A DNA stretch of 41,270 bases, taken from the NCBI GenBank assembly GCA_041481895.1, contig JBGPCQ010000007.1, positions 1 through 41,270 of the forward strand. Direction: 5' to 3'. Source of the stretch: JAMPXD01 sp041481895. Lineage in GTDB: Bacteria; Desulfobacterota; Desulfuromonadia; Geobacterales; Geobacteraceae. Positions 23,665 through 34,752 of the stretch are shown one piece after another. The notes under the pieces are model-generated. The model made no database searches. It was not told the DNA's origin and worked only from the letters and a program-made list of their open reading frames with translations. Each line of letters opens with the position of its first letter. Position 1 is the first letter of the stretch. The position numbers and the translations under genes are program-made.

Positions 23665-24939
23665 ATGAATCTACTGATTAAAAACGGCCGGGTGATCGAC
23701 CCGTCCCGGGGCATCGACGACATCCTGGATATTCTCGTTGAAGAGGGCAAGATCAAGGAAGTAGGGAAGGGGCTGAAGGCACCGGGGGCTGAAAGCTTGG
23801 ACGCCAAGGGGATGTTGGTGGTGCCGGGCCTGGTCGACATGCATGTCCACCTGCGTGATCCCGGTCTCGAATACAAGGAAGATATCGTGTCAGGCACAAA
23901 AGCCGCGGCAGCCGGCGGGTTCACTTCCATTGCCTGCATGCCCAACACGAAGCCGGTGAATGACAACAAAACCGTTACCGCTTATATCCTCGACAAAGCG
24001 AGAAGGGAAGGTGTGGTAAACGTCTTTCCGATTGGCGCCATTACCCAGGGGAGCCGGGGCGAAGCGCTGGCCGAGATGGGCGAGCTCAAGGAGTCGGGAT
24101 GCGTTGCCGTTTCCGATGACGGCCACCCCGTGACGAACGCCGAGCTGATGCGTCGCGCCCTCGAGTATGCCAGGGGCATGGGGATCATGGTGATCTCCCA
24201 TGCGGAGGAGAAGGCCCTGGTAGGTGAAGGGGTTATGAACGAAGGATTCACCTCCACCGAACTCGGACTGAAGGGGATTCCGCGGGTGGCCGAGGACATT
24301 GCTACGGCGCGGGACATATTTCTCGCCGAGTACACGGCTTCTCCCGTCCATATCGCCCACGTCTCGACCAGGGGAGCGGTCCGGATCGTCAGGGAGGCAA
24401 AGGCGCGCGGCGTTAACGTGACCTGTGAAACGGCGCCCCATTATTTTTCCCTGACCGATGACGCGGTGCGGGGCTACGAGACCAACGCGAAGATGAACCC
24501 GCCTCTGCGCGAAGCGGATGACGTGGCCGCCATCAAGGAAGGCCTTGCCGACGGAACTATCGACGTAATTGCCACCGACCATGCGCCCCACCATCTGGAC
24601 GAGAAGGATATCGAGTTCAACCTGGCCTTGAACGGCATCATCGGCCTGGAAACCTCCCTTCCCCTCTCGCTGCGGCTTGTCGAAGAGGGGGTTCTGGACG
24701 TCAAGGCGATGGTTGCGAAGATGTCATGCAATCCGGCAAAAATCCTCGGCATTGATCGTGGGACCCTGAGTGCAGGGGCGCCGGCCGATATCACCGTGAT
24801 CGATCCGGATTCGGAGTGGACGGTAACCGAGAAGGGGCTGGCGAGCAAGTCGAAAAACTCCCCCTGGCTCGGGAAGACCATGAAGGGGTGTGCGGCGTAT
24901 ACCATTGTCGGCGGGAAGATAGTCTATAGAAAAGATTGA
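23665..24939 (+). CDS. pyrC: Dihydroorotase
   Basis: 424-residue type I dihydroorotase (amidohydrolase superfamily) that cyclises carbamoyl aspartate. Metal ligands are visible in VDMHVHLRDPG near residue 60, HAEEKALVG, HIAHVSTRGAV, CETAPHYF and ATDHAPH. Length and the N-terminal MNLLIKNGRVIDP are typical. GAGGGGAACAGCT precedes the ATG. Third gene of the operon; a repeat separates it from carA. Confidence 0.97.
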   Translation: MNLLIKNGRVIDPSRGIDDILDILVEEGKIKEVGKGLKAPGAESLDAKGMLVVPGLVDMHVHLRDPGLEYKEDIVSGTKAAAAGGFTSIACMPNTKPVNDNKTVTAYILDKARREGVVNVFPIGAITQGSRGEALAEMGELKESGCVAVSDDGHPVTNAELMRRALEYARGMGIMVISHAEEKALVGEGVMNEGFTSTELGLKGIPRVAEDIATARDIFLAEYTASPVHIAHVSTRGAVRIVREAKARGVNVTCETAPHYFSLTDDAVRGYETNAKMNPPLREADDVAAIKEGLADGTIDVIATDHAPHHLDEKDIEFNLALNGIIGLETSLPLSLRLVEEGVLDVKAMVAKMSCNPAKILGIDRGTLSAGAPADITVIDPDSEWTVTEKGLASKSKNSPWLGKTMKGCAAYTIVGGKIVYRKD

Positions 24940-24940
24940 C

Positions 24941-25053
24941 GAATTTACCCCCCTTTGGCAAAGGGGACCCAACGACGGGCCTGAAGGGCAAGGGGGGATT
25001 TACAGACGGACCAAATCCCTCCCAACCTCCCTTTGCAAAAGGGAGGAGTTAAC
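24941..25053. repeat. CCCCCCTTTGGCAAAGGGG-type repeat
   Basis: The pyrC-carA spacer is built of nested palindromes: AATTTACCCCCCTTTGGCAA with GGGGACCC, then GGGCAAGGGGGGATTTA in inverse orientation, then AAATCCCTCCCAACCTCCC with TTTGCAAAAGGGAGG. The GGGGGGTAAATT end (reverse strand) is shared with the piece inside carB near 28780. Confidence 0.75.
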
Positions 25054-25069
25054 ATACAGGAGCAACCAC

Positions 25070-26206
25070 ATGAGAGCAGTGTTAGCGCTCGCCGACGGGC
25101 GCATTTTTGAAGGGAAGTCATTCGGCGCTACCGGTGAAGCGACCGGGGAGGTGGTGTTCAATACCTCCATGACCGGCTACCAGGAGGTGTTGACCGATCC
25201 TTCCTACAAGGGGCAGATGGTCACCATGACCTATACCCAGATGGGCAATACCGGCATTAATCCCGAGGATGTCGAGAGCAGGCAGCTCTACCTGTCCGGC
25301 TTCATCGTCAAGGAGTACCTCGACTGCTATTCCAGCTGGCGCGCTACCATGAGCCTCGCCTCCTACCTGAAAGAGAACGGGGTGGTCGGCATCCAGGGGC
25401 TCGACACCCGGGCGCTGACCCGGCATCTGCGGGACTGCGGCGCCCAGAACGGGATTATCTCCACCGTTGATTTCGATCACCAGCGCCTGGTGGAAAAGGC
25501 GCGGAGTGTCCCGAGCATGGCGGGGCTCGACCTGGCGGGCGGTGTGACCTGCGCAAAGCCCTATCACTGGTCAGAGGGCCTCTGGCAATTGGAAGGGGGG
25601 TATCCCCAGGTCGACCGGAAGAGTTTGAAATACAAGGTGGTAGCCTATGACTTCGGCATCAAGCTCAATATTCTCCGCTGCCTGGTTTCCGCCGGTTGCG
25701 ACGTGACGGTCGTTCCCGCCACCTTCCCGGCCGAAAAGGCCATGGCCATGGAGCCGGACGGGATTTTCCTGTCCAACGGCCCCGGCGACCCCGAACCGAT
25801 GACCGGGGTCATCGAGAATATCCGCACGTTCGTCGGGAAACTGCCGATATTCGGTATCTGTCTCGGCCATCAACTTCTGGGGCTTGCCCTGGGAGGGCAG
25901 ACCATGAAGCTCAAGTTCGGCAACCACGGCTCCAACCTGCCGGTCATGGACCTGGCTACCCGCAAGGTGGAAATCACCGCCCAGAACCACGGCTTCTCCG
26001 TGGATATCGTCTCTTTGGCCCATGCCTGCGAACTGGCCCACGAAAATCTCAACGACCAGACCGTAGAAGGGATGCGCCATAAAACGCTCCCCATATTCTC
26101 GGTCCAGCACCATCCCGAGGCCTCGCCCGGTCCCCATGATTCCCACTACCTGTTTGCCAGGTTCGTGGACCTCCTCGCGGCGCATGCCCGGGCCAGCAAA
26201 GGATAG
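25070..26206 (+). CDS. carA: Carbamoyl-phosphate synthase small subunit
   Basis: 378-residue glutaminase subunit that feeds ammonia to CarB. The N-terminal domain shows GEVVFNTSMTGYQEVLTDPS; the class I glutamine amidotransferase domain has LSNGPGDP, the nucleophile in FGICLGHQLL and the His-Glu pair in VQHHPEASPGPHDS. AGGAG precedes the ATG by seven bases. The product serves both arginine and pyrimidine synthesis; linkage to pyrRBC suggests pyrimidine control. A PflX-like gene lies between it and carB. Confidence 0.97.
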   Translation: MRAVLALADGRIFEGKSFGATGEATGEVVFNTSMTGYQEVLTDPSYKGQMVTMTYTQMGNTGINPEDVESRQLYLSGFIVKEYLDCYSSWRATMSLASYLKENGVVGIQGLDTRALTRHLRDCGAQNGIISTVDFDHQRLVEKARSVPSMAGLDLAGGVTCAKPYHWSEGLWQLEGGYPQVDRKSLKYKVVAYDFGIKLNILRCLVSAGCDVTVVPATFPAEKAMAMEPDGIFLSNGPGDPEPMTGVIENIRTFVGKLPIFGICLGHQLLGLALGGQTMKLKFGNHGSNLPVMDLATRKVEITAQNHGFSVDIVSLAHACELAHENLNDQTVEGMRHKTLPIFSVQHHPEASPGPHDSHYLFARFVDLLAAHARASKG

Positions 26207-26262
26207 TGAGAGGTGAGAGGTGAGGAGATTTGCTCTACACCATTCACTATTCACGGATTTTT
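26205..26262. repeat. GTGAGAG direct repeats and linked spacer
   Basis: Three tandem GTGAGAG/GTGAGGA units (26205-26227) follow the carA stop and are joined to ACCATTCACTATTCACGG. It looks like a decayed member of the spacer-type repeats and leaves the following gene with a poor ribosome site. Confidence 0.5.
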
Positions 26263-27165
26263 ATGAGATATCACGAAATTTACAATTCGGGAGAGCTGCA
26301 CGAGCGCATACAACAGGCATACGCCCGCCTGAAGAGCTGCGACCTCTGCCCCCATGACTGCCGGGTCAACAGGCTTGCCGGGGCGACCGGCGTCTGCCGG
26401 GTGGCCTGGATGCCGCGCATAGCCTCCGCCAATGTCCATCATGGCGAGGAACCTCCTGTTTCAGGAAGCAGGGGCTCGGGGACTATCTTCTTTTCCAACT
26501 GCAGCCTCAGTTGCCGTTTCTGCCAGAATTTTCCCATCAGCCAGTTGGGCAACGGCACTGATATTCCGACCGCGGGACTGGCCGGGAAGATGCTTAAACT
26601 CCAGGGGCAGGGAGTGCACAATATCAACTTCGTGACGCCGGGCCATTTTCTCCCCCAGGTTCTGGCGGCGCTCTACCTGGCGATCAAGGGAGGGTTCCGC
26701 CTTCCCATTGTCTGGAATTCCAGCGGTTACGAGAAGGTCGATGCCCTCAGGCTGTTGGACGGTATCGTGGACATCTACCTCCCGGACATGAAGTATGCGG
26801 GAGAAGACGAGGCGGTCCGCTTCTCCTCGGCACCCGGTTATCGGGACATAAATCGTGCTGCTGTCGCAGAGATGCTCAGCCAGGTGGGACACTTCCGGGC
26901 AGATGACACGGGCAGAGCGGTGCGCGGCCTGATCATCAGGCACCTGGTGCTGCCGGAAGGGGGCGCCGGCACCCGGGAGACCCTTGCCTGGATAGCGGCA
27001 AACCTGGGGCGTGAAACCCATATCTCACTTATGAAGCAGTATTTCCCGGCCCACCGGGCCACAGATACGCCGGGGCTGCAGCGGAAACTCTTTGACGAGG
27101 AGTACGGGGATGCTGTGGACGCTCTCGAAGCTGCCGGGTTGGAGAACGGCTGGGTGCAGGAGTAA
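26263..27165 (+). CDS. PflX-like radical SAM protein (COG1313 type)
   Basis: About 300 residues from the ATG at 26263; a TTG at 26230 is possible, and no strong Shine-Dalgarno supports either. The N-terminal Cys-rich segment is CDLCPHDCRVNRLAGATGVC; the radical SAM cysteines are in FSNCSLSCRFCQNF (CxxxCxxC). GSGTIFFSNCSLSC, HNINFVTPGHFLPQ, LLDGIVDIYLPDMKY and RHLVLPEG are hallmarks of the PflX group, relatives of pyruvate formate-lyase activating enzymes whose substrate is unknown. It sits between carA and carB in the same direction, and must be co-transcribed with them if the operon is continuous. It is not the AmmeMemoRadiSam enzyme. Confidence 0.88.
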   Translation: MRYHEIYNSGELHERIQQAYARLKSCDLCPHDCRVNRLAGATGVCRVAWMPRIASANVHHGEEPPVSGSRGSGTIFFSNCSLSCRFCQNFPISQLGNGTDIPTAGLAGKMLKLQGQGVHNINFVTPGHFLPQVLAALYLAIKGGFRLPIVWNSSGYEKVDALRLLDGIVDIYLPDMKYAGEDEAVRFSSAPGYRDINRAAVAEMLSQVGHFRADDTGRAVRGLIIRHLVLPEGGAGTRETLAWIAANLGRETHISLMKQYFPAHRATDTPGLQRKLFDEEYGDAVDALEAAGLENGWVQE

Positions 27166-27178
27166 GATTGCTTGCGAA

Positions 27179-27261
27179 TTAACATGGATGAGCAGGATGA
27201 ATGAGGATTCCTTTTGGAGTCTCATGATTTTCATCCTGATTATCCTGAATATCCCTGTTAA
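27179..27261. repeat. GGATGAGCAGGATGA palindromic repeat
   Basis: Left arm TTAACATGGATGAGCAGGAT (27179 on) and right arm ATCCTGAATATCCCTGTTAA (ending 27261) are inverted copies, with TTCATCCTGATT inside. It fills the pflX-carB gap. Confidence 0.75.
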
Positions 27262-27278
27262 ATAGGAGTTACTGATTC

Positions 27279-30554
<3,276 letters not shown>

Positions 30555-30577
30555 GTTTCTGAACACGATGTGATATC

Positions 30578-30696
30578 GAAACGTCAGATTTGGGATGATA
30601 CCAAGACAGCGAGGAGGAGGTTCCGGAGGCGTACTGAAAGTACGCTGAGGAATCCGACGACGAAGCAACGCCGGTAGCGCCCAAATATGGCGTTTC
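30578..30696. repeat. Long-hairpin repeat, copy 5
   Basis: 119-bp palindrome between carB and greA. Arms GAAACGTCAGATTTGGG (30578-30594) and CCCAAATATGGCGTTTC (30680-30696) pair with two mismatches; centre GGCGTACT-GAA-AGTACGCTG. Confidence 0.85.
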
Positions 30697-30714
30697 ATCC
30701 AAAGAGGAGCAGAG

Positions 30715-31197
30715 ATGAAGAAGTCCCATTCCGTGCCTTTAACCAGAGAAAGCTTTGAGGCGCTCCAGGAAGAGTTGAAGCGCTCGATCCGCGAAGAGCG
30801 GCCGAAGATTATTCAGGCCATTGCCGAGGCCCGCGCTCACGGCGACCTTTCCGAAAATGCCGAGTACGATGCCGCCAAGAATAACCAGAGCTTCCTCGAA
30901 GGGCGTATCCAGGAGTTGCAGGACAAGCTCGCCAGGGCTTACGTGGTCGATCTCTCCAAGCTGAAACCGGACAAGGTGGTATTCGGCGCGACCGTCACTG
31001 TCTATGACACGGCAACCGAGGAAGAGTCGACCTTCAAGATCGTGGGTGAAGACGAAGCCGACATCAAGCTGGGGAAAATATCCTGCACCTCGCCGGTGGG
31101 GAAGGCCCTGATCGGCCATAAACTCGATGATACCGTCAAGGCCAAGGTGCCGGCGGGAGTGAAGGAATACGAGGTCCTCGACATCAAATACGAATAG
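30715..31197 (+). CDS. greA: Transcription elongation factor GreA
   Basis: 160 residues, the family length. The N-terminal coiled coil carries ARAHGDLSENAEYDAAK, including the acidic tip region that enters the RNA polymerase channel to stimulate cleavage of backtracked RNA, and the C-terminal FKBP-like domain shows GKISCTSPVGKALIGHK. GAGGAG precedes the ATG at 30715. It often follows carB in Geobacter-like genomes. A long-hairpin repeat lies on each side. Confidence 0.97.
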   Translation: MKKSHSVPLTRESFEALQEELKRSIREERPKIIQAIAEARAHGDLSENAEYDAAKNNQSFLEGRIQELQDKLARAYVVDLSKLKPDKVVFGATVTVYDTATEEESTFKIVGEDEADIKLGKISCTSPVGKALIGHKLDDTVKAKVPAGVKEYEVLDIKYE

Positions 31198-31320
31198 CGA
31201 ATTCGTAAAAAGTCCGTCTGCGGCGTTACGCTCAACCTTCGTCGCTGCGGCGTACCGCCAGGGTACGCCTCACTCTTCAGGATTCGCAAGCCTTGCATCT
31301 GGAGCTTTTTCCGGATTCGC
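31198..31320. repeat. Long-hairpin repeat, copy 6
   Basis: 123-bp palindrome starting at the last base of the greA stop codon region. Arms GCGAATTCGTAAAAAGTCCG and GGAGCTTTTTCCGGATTCGC; centre GGCGTACC-GCCA-GGGTACGCC. Its GTTACGCTCAACCTTCGTC block is the reverse complement of one in the copy at 21805. Confidence 0.85.
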
Positions 31321-31356
31321 GCGGGAAATGATAATCAAAATACAGAGAGGATCACA

Positions 31357-31557
31357 ATGAGTCAGAATATTACCAAGGATATGACGTTTGCCCAGGTTAT
31401 GAGAATGCACTCCGATGTCGTCAAGGTGTTTGCAAAATACAACCTCGGCTGCGTCGGCTGCATGGGCGCACAGGCGGAGAGCCTCGAGCAGGGGTGCTCG
31501 GCCCATGGGCTGAGCGTTGATGAGGTGCTGAAGGACCTGAACCAGCTGTTCGCGTAA
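31357..31557 (+). CDS. DUF1858 redox-disulfide domain protein
   Basis: 66 residues. The sequence is a single DUF1858 domain of the type annotated as hybrid-cluster-protein-associated redox disulfide domain: ITKDMTFAQVMRMHSDVVKV followed by NLGCVGCMGAQAESLEQGC, giving a CxxC pair and a third cysteine, then the helical end SVDEVLKDLNQLF. Such small proteins are common in anaerobes and are thought to act in redox or metal-cluster handling, without firm proof. AGAGAGGATCACA precedes the ATG. A hairpin terminator follows. Confidence 0.85.
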   Translation: MSQNITKDMTFAQVMRMHSDVVKVFAKYNLGCVGCMGAQAESLEQGCSAHGLSVDEVLKDLNQLFA

Positions 31558-31580
31558 GCGGCGGCGGTTAATCGGAGTAA

Positions 31581-31616
31581 CACAAAAGGGACGACAGCGA
31601 TGTCGTCCCTTTTGTG
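31581..31616. terminator. Bidirectional terminator
   Basis: Perfect 16-bp stem CACAAAAGGGACGACA (31581-31596) and TGTCGTCCCTTTTGTG (31601-31616), loop GCGA, between the convergent DUF1858 and PhnA-type genes. Confidence 0.88.
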
Positions 31617-31666
31617 TGTGCGGATAACGGGGCATCGGCTGCCCCCCAAATCCCTGTTACCTTCAT

Positions 31667-32005
31667 TCACGCCTTCTTGACGAACTCCGATTTCAACTGC
31701 ATGGCGCCGATGCCGTCGATCTTGCAGTCGATGTCGTGGTCTCCCGAGACGATGCGGATGTTTCTGACCTTGGTGCCGACCTTGACCACTGATGACGATC
31801 CCTTGATTTTCAGGTCCTTGATGACGGTCACCGAGTCGCCGTCGTTGAGAATGTTGCCGAAAGCGTCACGCACGACACTGTCGGCATCCGCGCTCGCTGC
31901 TGCTGCTTTTGCCCACTCATGGGCGCATTCCGGGCAGACGTACATCTCTCCGTCTTCGTAGGTGTATTCCGAGCTGCATGAGGGGCATTTGGGTAGGGTG
32001 GTCAT
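31667..32005 (-). CDS. PhnA/YjdM family zinc ribbon protein
   Basis: 112 residues from the ATG at 32005 (AAGGA seven bases upstream; a longer frame to 32044 has no support). The N-terminal zinc ribbon shows LPKCPSCSSEYTYED and YVCPECAHEW; the C-terminal PhnA domain has DAFGNILNDGDSVTVIKDLK and IRIVSGDHDIDCKIDG. Despite the historical name, this family is not an established part of the phosphonate lyase pathway, and its role is unknown. It faces the DUF1858 gene tail to tail. Confidence 0.9.
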   Translation of the reverse strand: MTTLPKCPSCSSEYTYEDGEMYVCPECAHEWAKAAAASADADSVVRDAFGNILNDGDSVTVIKDLKIKGSSSVVKVGTKVRNIRIVSGDHDIDCKIDGIGAMQLKSEFVKKA

Positions 32006-32080
32006 GTGGTGTCCTTGTATGGTTGGTAACGGCCGGGAGCACACCGGCGGCGGATTTTTGCCGACCGGTGTTGCGCTTAG

Positions 32081-32362
32081 TTATGCCAACTCTACTTTGA
32101 GGCTTTTACCGAGGGCAAGGGCCGCTCTTTCGAGGGTCTGAAGGGTGACGGAGACATTGGCGGGATCGAGAAGCCTGTCCAAAGCTGTGCGGCTGGTGTG
32201 CATCTTTTCGGCCATAGCGGTTTTTGATAATTTCGCATGTTTCATTTCAATTTCAATCTGGTAAGCAATGACTCTTTTAATTGCTGCGGCTTCCGCATCC
32301 GCTCGAAGACCTTCTTCTTCAAGAAAATCGTCAAAACTTGATCCTAAATGTTTGCTTTTCAT
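32081..32362 (-). CDS. higA: HigA-type antitoxin (XRE family)
   Basis: 93 residues. The C-terminal half is a helix-turn-helix: KLSKTAMAEKMHTSRTALDR, with LDPANVSVTLQTLERAALAL after it, as in antitoxins paired with Gp49-like toxins. The N-terminal part is acidic and probably wraps the toxin. Its ATG overlaps the stop codon of the upstream toxin gene (ATGA), so it is made by translational coupling. It should neutralise HigB and repress the operon through the palindrome in the promoter. Confidence 0.88.
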   Translation of the reverse strand: MKSKHLGSSFDDFLEEEGLRADAEAAAIKRVIAYQIEIEMKHAKLSKTAMAEKMHTSRTALDRLLDPANVSVTLQTLERAALALGKSLKVELA

Positions 32363-32715
32363 TTTGAGCCTCTTTTGTAGGTACCAAGGCGGCTCAATGC
32401 CGTCTTGAGTTCGTTTTGTGGGGTCTTTTGTGATTTCTTTATAAATCCATGCAGTAAAATCATGTACTCGCCATCAACCGTAAAGAAAACCCGTGCAATG
32501 CCGTCTGCCAATCTCGTTCGTACTTCCCATAAGTCCTTGTCGATCTTTTTGATGAGGGGCATTCCCAAAGGCCAGCCAAGTTGGGCTGTCTTGATATTTT
32601 CGCCGATTTGACGCTTGTCAACACGATGCAAATCCTTCAGCCATTCCCGGACCGGCTCATTACCAGCTTCAGAACGATAGAATACGACTTTAAGGACAAA
32701 AGAAATATCGATCAT
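32359..32715 (-). CDS. higB: HigB-type toxin (RelE superfamily, Gp49-like)
   Basis: 118 residues. VVFYRSEAGNEPVREWLKDL, GWPLGMPLIKKIDKDLWEVR, DGIARVFFTVDGEYMILLHG and FIKKSQKTPQNEL are the conserved blocks of Gp49-like HigB toxins, ribosome-dependent mRNA interferases. The order toxin first, antitoxin second is that of higBA. There is no Shine-Dalgarno; the predicted transcription start lies only about two bases before the ATG at 32715, so the mRNA may be leaderless. Confidence 0.88.
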   Translation of the reverse strand: MIDISFVLKVVFYRSEAGNEPVREWLKDLHRVDKRQIGENIKTAQLGWPLGMPLIKKIDKDLWEVRTRLADGIARVFFTVDGEYMILLHGFIKKSQKTPQNELKTALSRLGTYKRGSK

Positions 32716-32724
32716 GTGCAGACC

Positions 32725-32752
32725 ATTGTACCAATATTGGCACGTATGTCAA
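32725..32752 (-). promoter_or_regulatory. higBA promoter with operator palindrome
   Basis: Minus strand TTGACA (32747-32752) and TACAAT (32725-32730), spacing 16. The near-perfect palindrome GTACCAATATTGGCAC (32728-32743) fills the spacer and touches the -10 box, the expected site for autorepression by the HigA-HigB complex. Confidence 0.7.
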
Positions 32753-32831
32753 TTTTTGTTTTCGTGATCCCTCAAGCTCCCCTTATGTTGACAATAATCA
32801 GCAATGAAAGGAGTGCGACCAGCATAAAACT

Positions 32832-32860
32832 CAGGGGTCAGGGCTACACAATTTATATTT
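32832..32860. repeat. AGGGGTCAGGGCT repeat fragment
   Basis: AGGGGTCAGGGCTACACAAT matches, in reverse, AATTGTTGAGCCCTGACCCT near 37072-37092. These look like decayed REP-type units in the non-coding gap 32753-32996, in which I see nothing else. Confidence 0.45.
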
Positions 32861-32996
32861 TCAGCTTTCCCTTGACCTAGTTAACCTTCTCTCGCGGACT
32901 TTTTATTGAATTTTGTGAAATGTGTACGGTCTGTTGCCCTTCTAGTCCTTTTCTGCCTGTCGAAACAATGCTCCCTAGGAACCGTGCGCAACCGGG

Positions 32997-34625
32997 TCAG
33001 TCCTTGCCGCTGATAACGACCCTGTTCTTGCCGGTTTTTTTTGCCGTGTAGAGCGCCTTATCAGCGGCGGACAACAGGTCTTTAGAATTCGCGGCATGCT
33101 GCGGATAGGAAGCCAGACCGATGCTCACCGTGATCCTCAGTTGGAGACTCCCCTCCTCGAAAAGATGATTATCTATGCTCTCGCGTATCCGTTCGGCCAC
33201 AACTACTCCGCCCTCCGGCTTTGTTGAAGGAAGGAGCACGACAAGCTCTTCGCCGCCATACCGGAATGCGAGGTCGTTATCCCTGATCGAATGCAGCAGA
33301 CACTGCGCAGACTGCCTCAGTACGACATCGCCCAGAGGATGCCCGTACGTGTCATTCACCCACTTGAAATTATCGATATCGATCATAAGGAGCGTTATTG
33401 AGCCGTCTGTTGTTTCGGAGATCTGGAACTCTCTTCCGATGCTGTAGTGGAAATGGCGGACTGAATAAAGGCGTGTCAGTTCATCGGTTATCGCCATGGA
33501 GTACAGTTGCGCATTTTCGAAGGCGATGGCCATATGATTCTTCACATGGTCGATGAATTTGAGCTGTTCAGGATCGAATGCACGGTCCTGATTCCTGAAG
33601 GTGATGAGCGCCAGGCCTGTCGTGCCTTTGGCAATGGGTACATACACCTCTCTCCCGTTTGGAGACACACTATTATTGACAAGCCTGTTGTCGAGCCAGG
33701 CCAGCACTTTTTCCTGCACGTGCGGATCGCAGTCGATCTTGTTGCGCACCAGCTCGTTCTTATTCCTCTCCCACCGATAGAGTCGACATTCCTGGATCTC
33801 CTTGGGGTGGATAATCGTAACCTCATCGGCATCGAACACGGCGCTCACCACATCGACGGCAATGAGCCGGAGTTCCTTTACATCGATGGTCCTGCTCAGC
33901 CGTTTTGCAATGGCAACCAGCAGTTCGACCTCGCGGTTCTTGCTCAAAATCTCGGTAACGAACTTGTTGACCTGTCTGATCAGAAACGGGACGATGATGA
34001 CCAGGCAGAGGCCTCCTGATCCGAAGATGATCATTTCGAGTGATGAGATGAACGCCGTGGTTCCCTTCAGGGAACGGTCGATGATCAACTTCCCGTTGAT
34101 GCGGTCGGTCAGCGCATGGCATCCGGAACAGGCCGGTTCGTTGAAAATGACCATGACGTTGCGCTGGATCCTGACGCCGTCGACCTCGATGATGGTGGTT
34201 ATGTCAGCAGGGGCTTTGCCGATATCACGGTGGCAGCCCTGGCAGGCCTGTTCCTCAAACCGGTTCAAGACCTTTCCGATCTCTTTTTTCTCCGAGGAAT
34301 AGGCGATCCTGCCGGACTTATTGAGGATGAAGGCCTTCACAATGGAATCCCGGTTCTTTCCGATAGCATCGAGGGTATCCTGGATCGCATTGGGGTCCCG
34401 CTTCAACATGAGGATCCCCAGACTCGATTTTATCGTCTCTGCAAGCTCCTGTGTTTTTTCGGCACTGTCCACCATAACCCGTTTTCTTACCTCGACAGCT
34501 ATAAGGACCATCGAGATGATTGTCGTAACGATCAGAAGGCCGAGCAGTCCCATGATCATCCTCTTCTTCAGAGAATAAATCCATGCAAGGTCGTCTTTGG
34601 TCTGAGGTGAGTTCCGATCATCCAT
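32997..34625 (-). CDS. Membrane diguanylate cyclase with di-haem periplasmic sensor
   Basis: 542 residues from the ATG at 34625 (GGAGGG upstream; a longer frame runs into a palindromic repeat). Order: transmembrane segment 23-45; periplasmic region 46-192 with two c-type haem motifs, CQGCH (128-132) and CSGCH (166-170); transmembrane segment 193-217; GAF domain about 235-375; GGDEF domain 378-540. The active site is RYGGEELVV (GGEEL at 457-461), and the inhibitory I-site RxxD is intact (RDND, 448-451), five residues before it. It should make cyclic di-GMP in response to a redox or gas signal read by the haems. Haem attachment needs export of the domain, which the topology allows. It has no partner gene; toxin-antitoxin pairs lie on both sides. 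Confidence 0.92.
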   Translation of the reverse strand: MDDRNSPQTKDDLAWIYSLKKRMIMGLLGLLIVTTIISMVLIAVEVRKRVMVDSAEKTQELAETIKSSLGILMLKRDPNAIQDTLDAIGKNRDSIVKAFILNKSGRIAYSSEKKEIGKVLNRFEEQACQGCHRDIGKAPADITTIIEVDGVRIQRNVMVIFNEPACSGCHALTDRINGKLIIDRSLKGTTAFISSLEMIIFGSGGLCLVIIVPFLIRQVNKFVTEILSKNREVELLVAIAKRLSRTIDVKELRLIAVDVVSAVFDADEVTIIHPKEIQECRLYRWERNKNELVRNKIDCDPHVQEKVLAWLDNRLVNNSVSPNGREVYVPIAKGTTGLALITFRNQDRAFDPEQLKFIDHVKNHMAIAFENAQLYSMAITDELTRLYSVRHFHYSIGREFQISETTDGSITLLMIDIDNFKWVNDTYGHPLGDVVLRQSAQCLLHSIRDNDLAFRYGGEELVVLLPSTKPEGGVVVAERIRESIDNHLFEEGSLQLRITVSIGLASYPQHAANSKDLLSAADKALYTAKKTGKNRVVISGKD

Positions 34626-34646
34626 TCTGTCCCTCCGGGAAATTAT

Positions 34647-34722
34647 AGGGGTCAACTCTCCATTCCCCATAAATAGATAAATGCAGTACCGATATAAAAT
34701 GGAATATGGAGAGTTGACCCTT
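34647..34722. repeat. GGGGTCAACTCTCC palindrome, copy 1
   Basis: Arms AGGGGTCAACTCTCCATTCC and GGAATATGGAGAGTTGACCC enclose about 30 bases. The same element recurs at 39076. REP sequences of this kind are typically spread by RAYT transposases; none is in the window. Confidence 0.8.
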
Positions 34723-34752
34723 CTCTTCTATTCCTCGACTGCAGCACGCAAC

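Noticed and set aside
26205..26230. Short CRISPR-like tandem repeats
   Set aside because: Only three seven-base units without spacers; no cas genes in the window.
6993..27165. AmmeMemoRadiSam system made of the MEMO1 gene and the radical SAM gene
   Set aside because: The radical SAM protein at 26263 has PflX-type motifs, lies 19 kb away, and no AMMECR1 gene is present.
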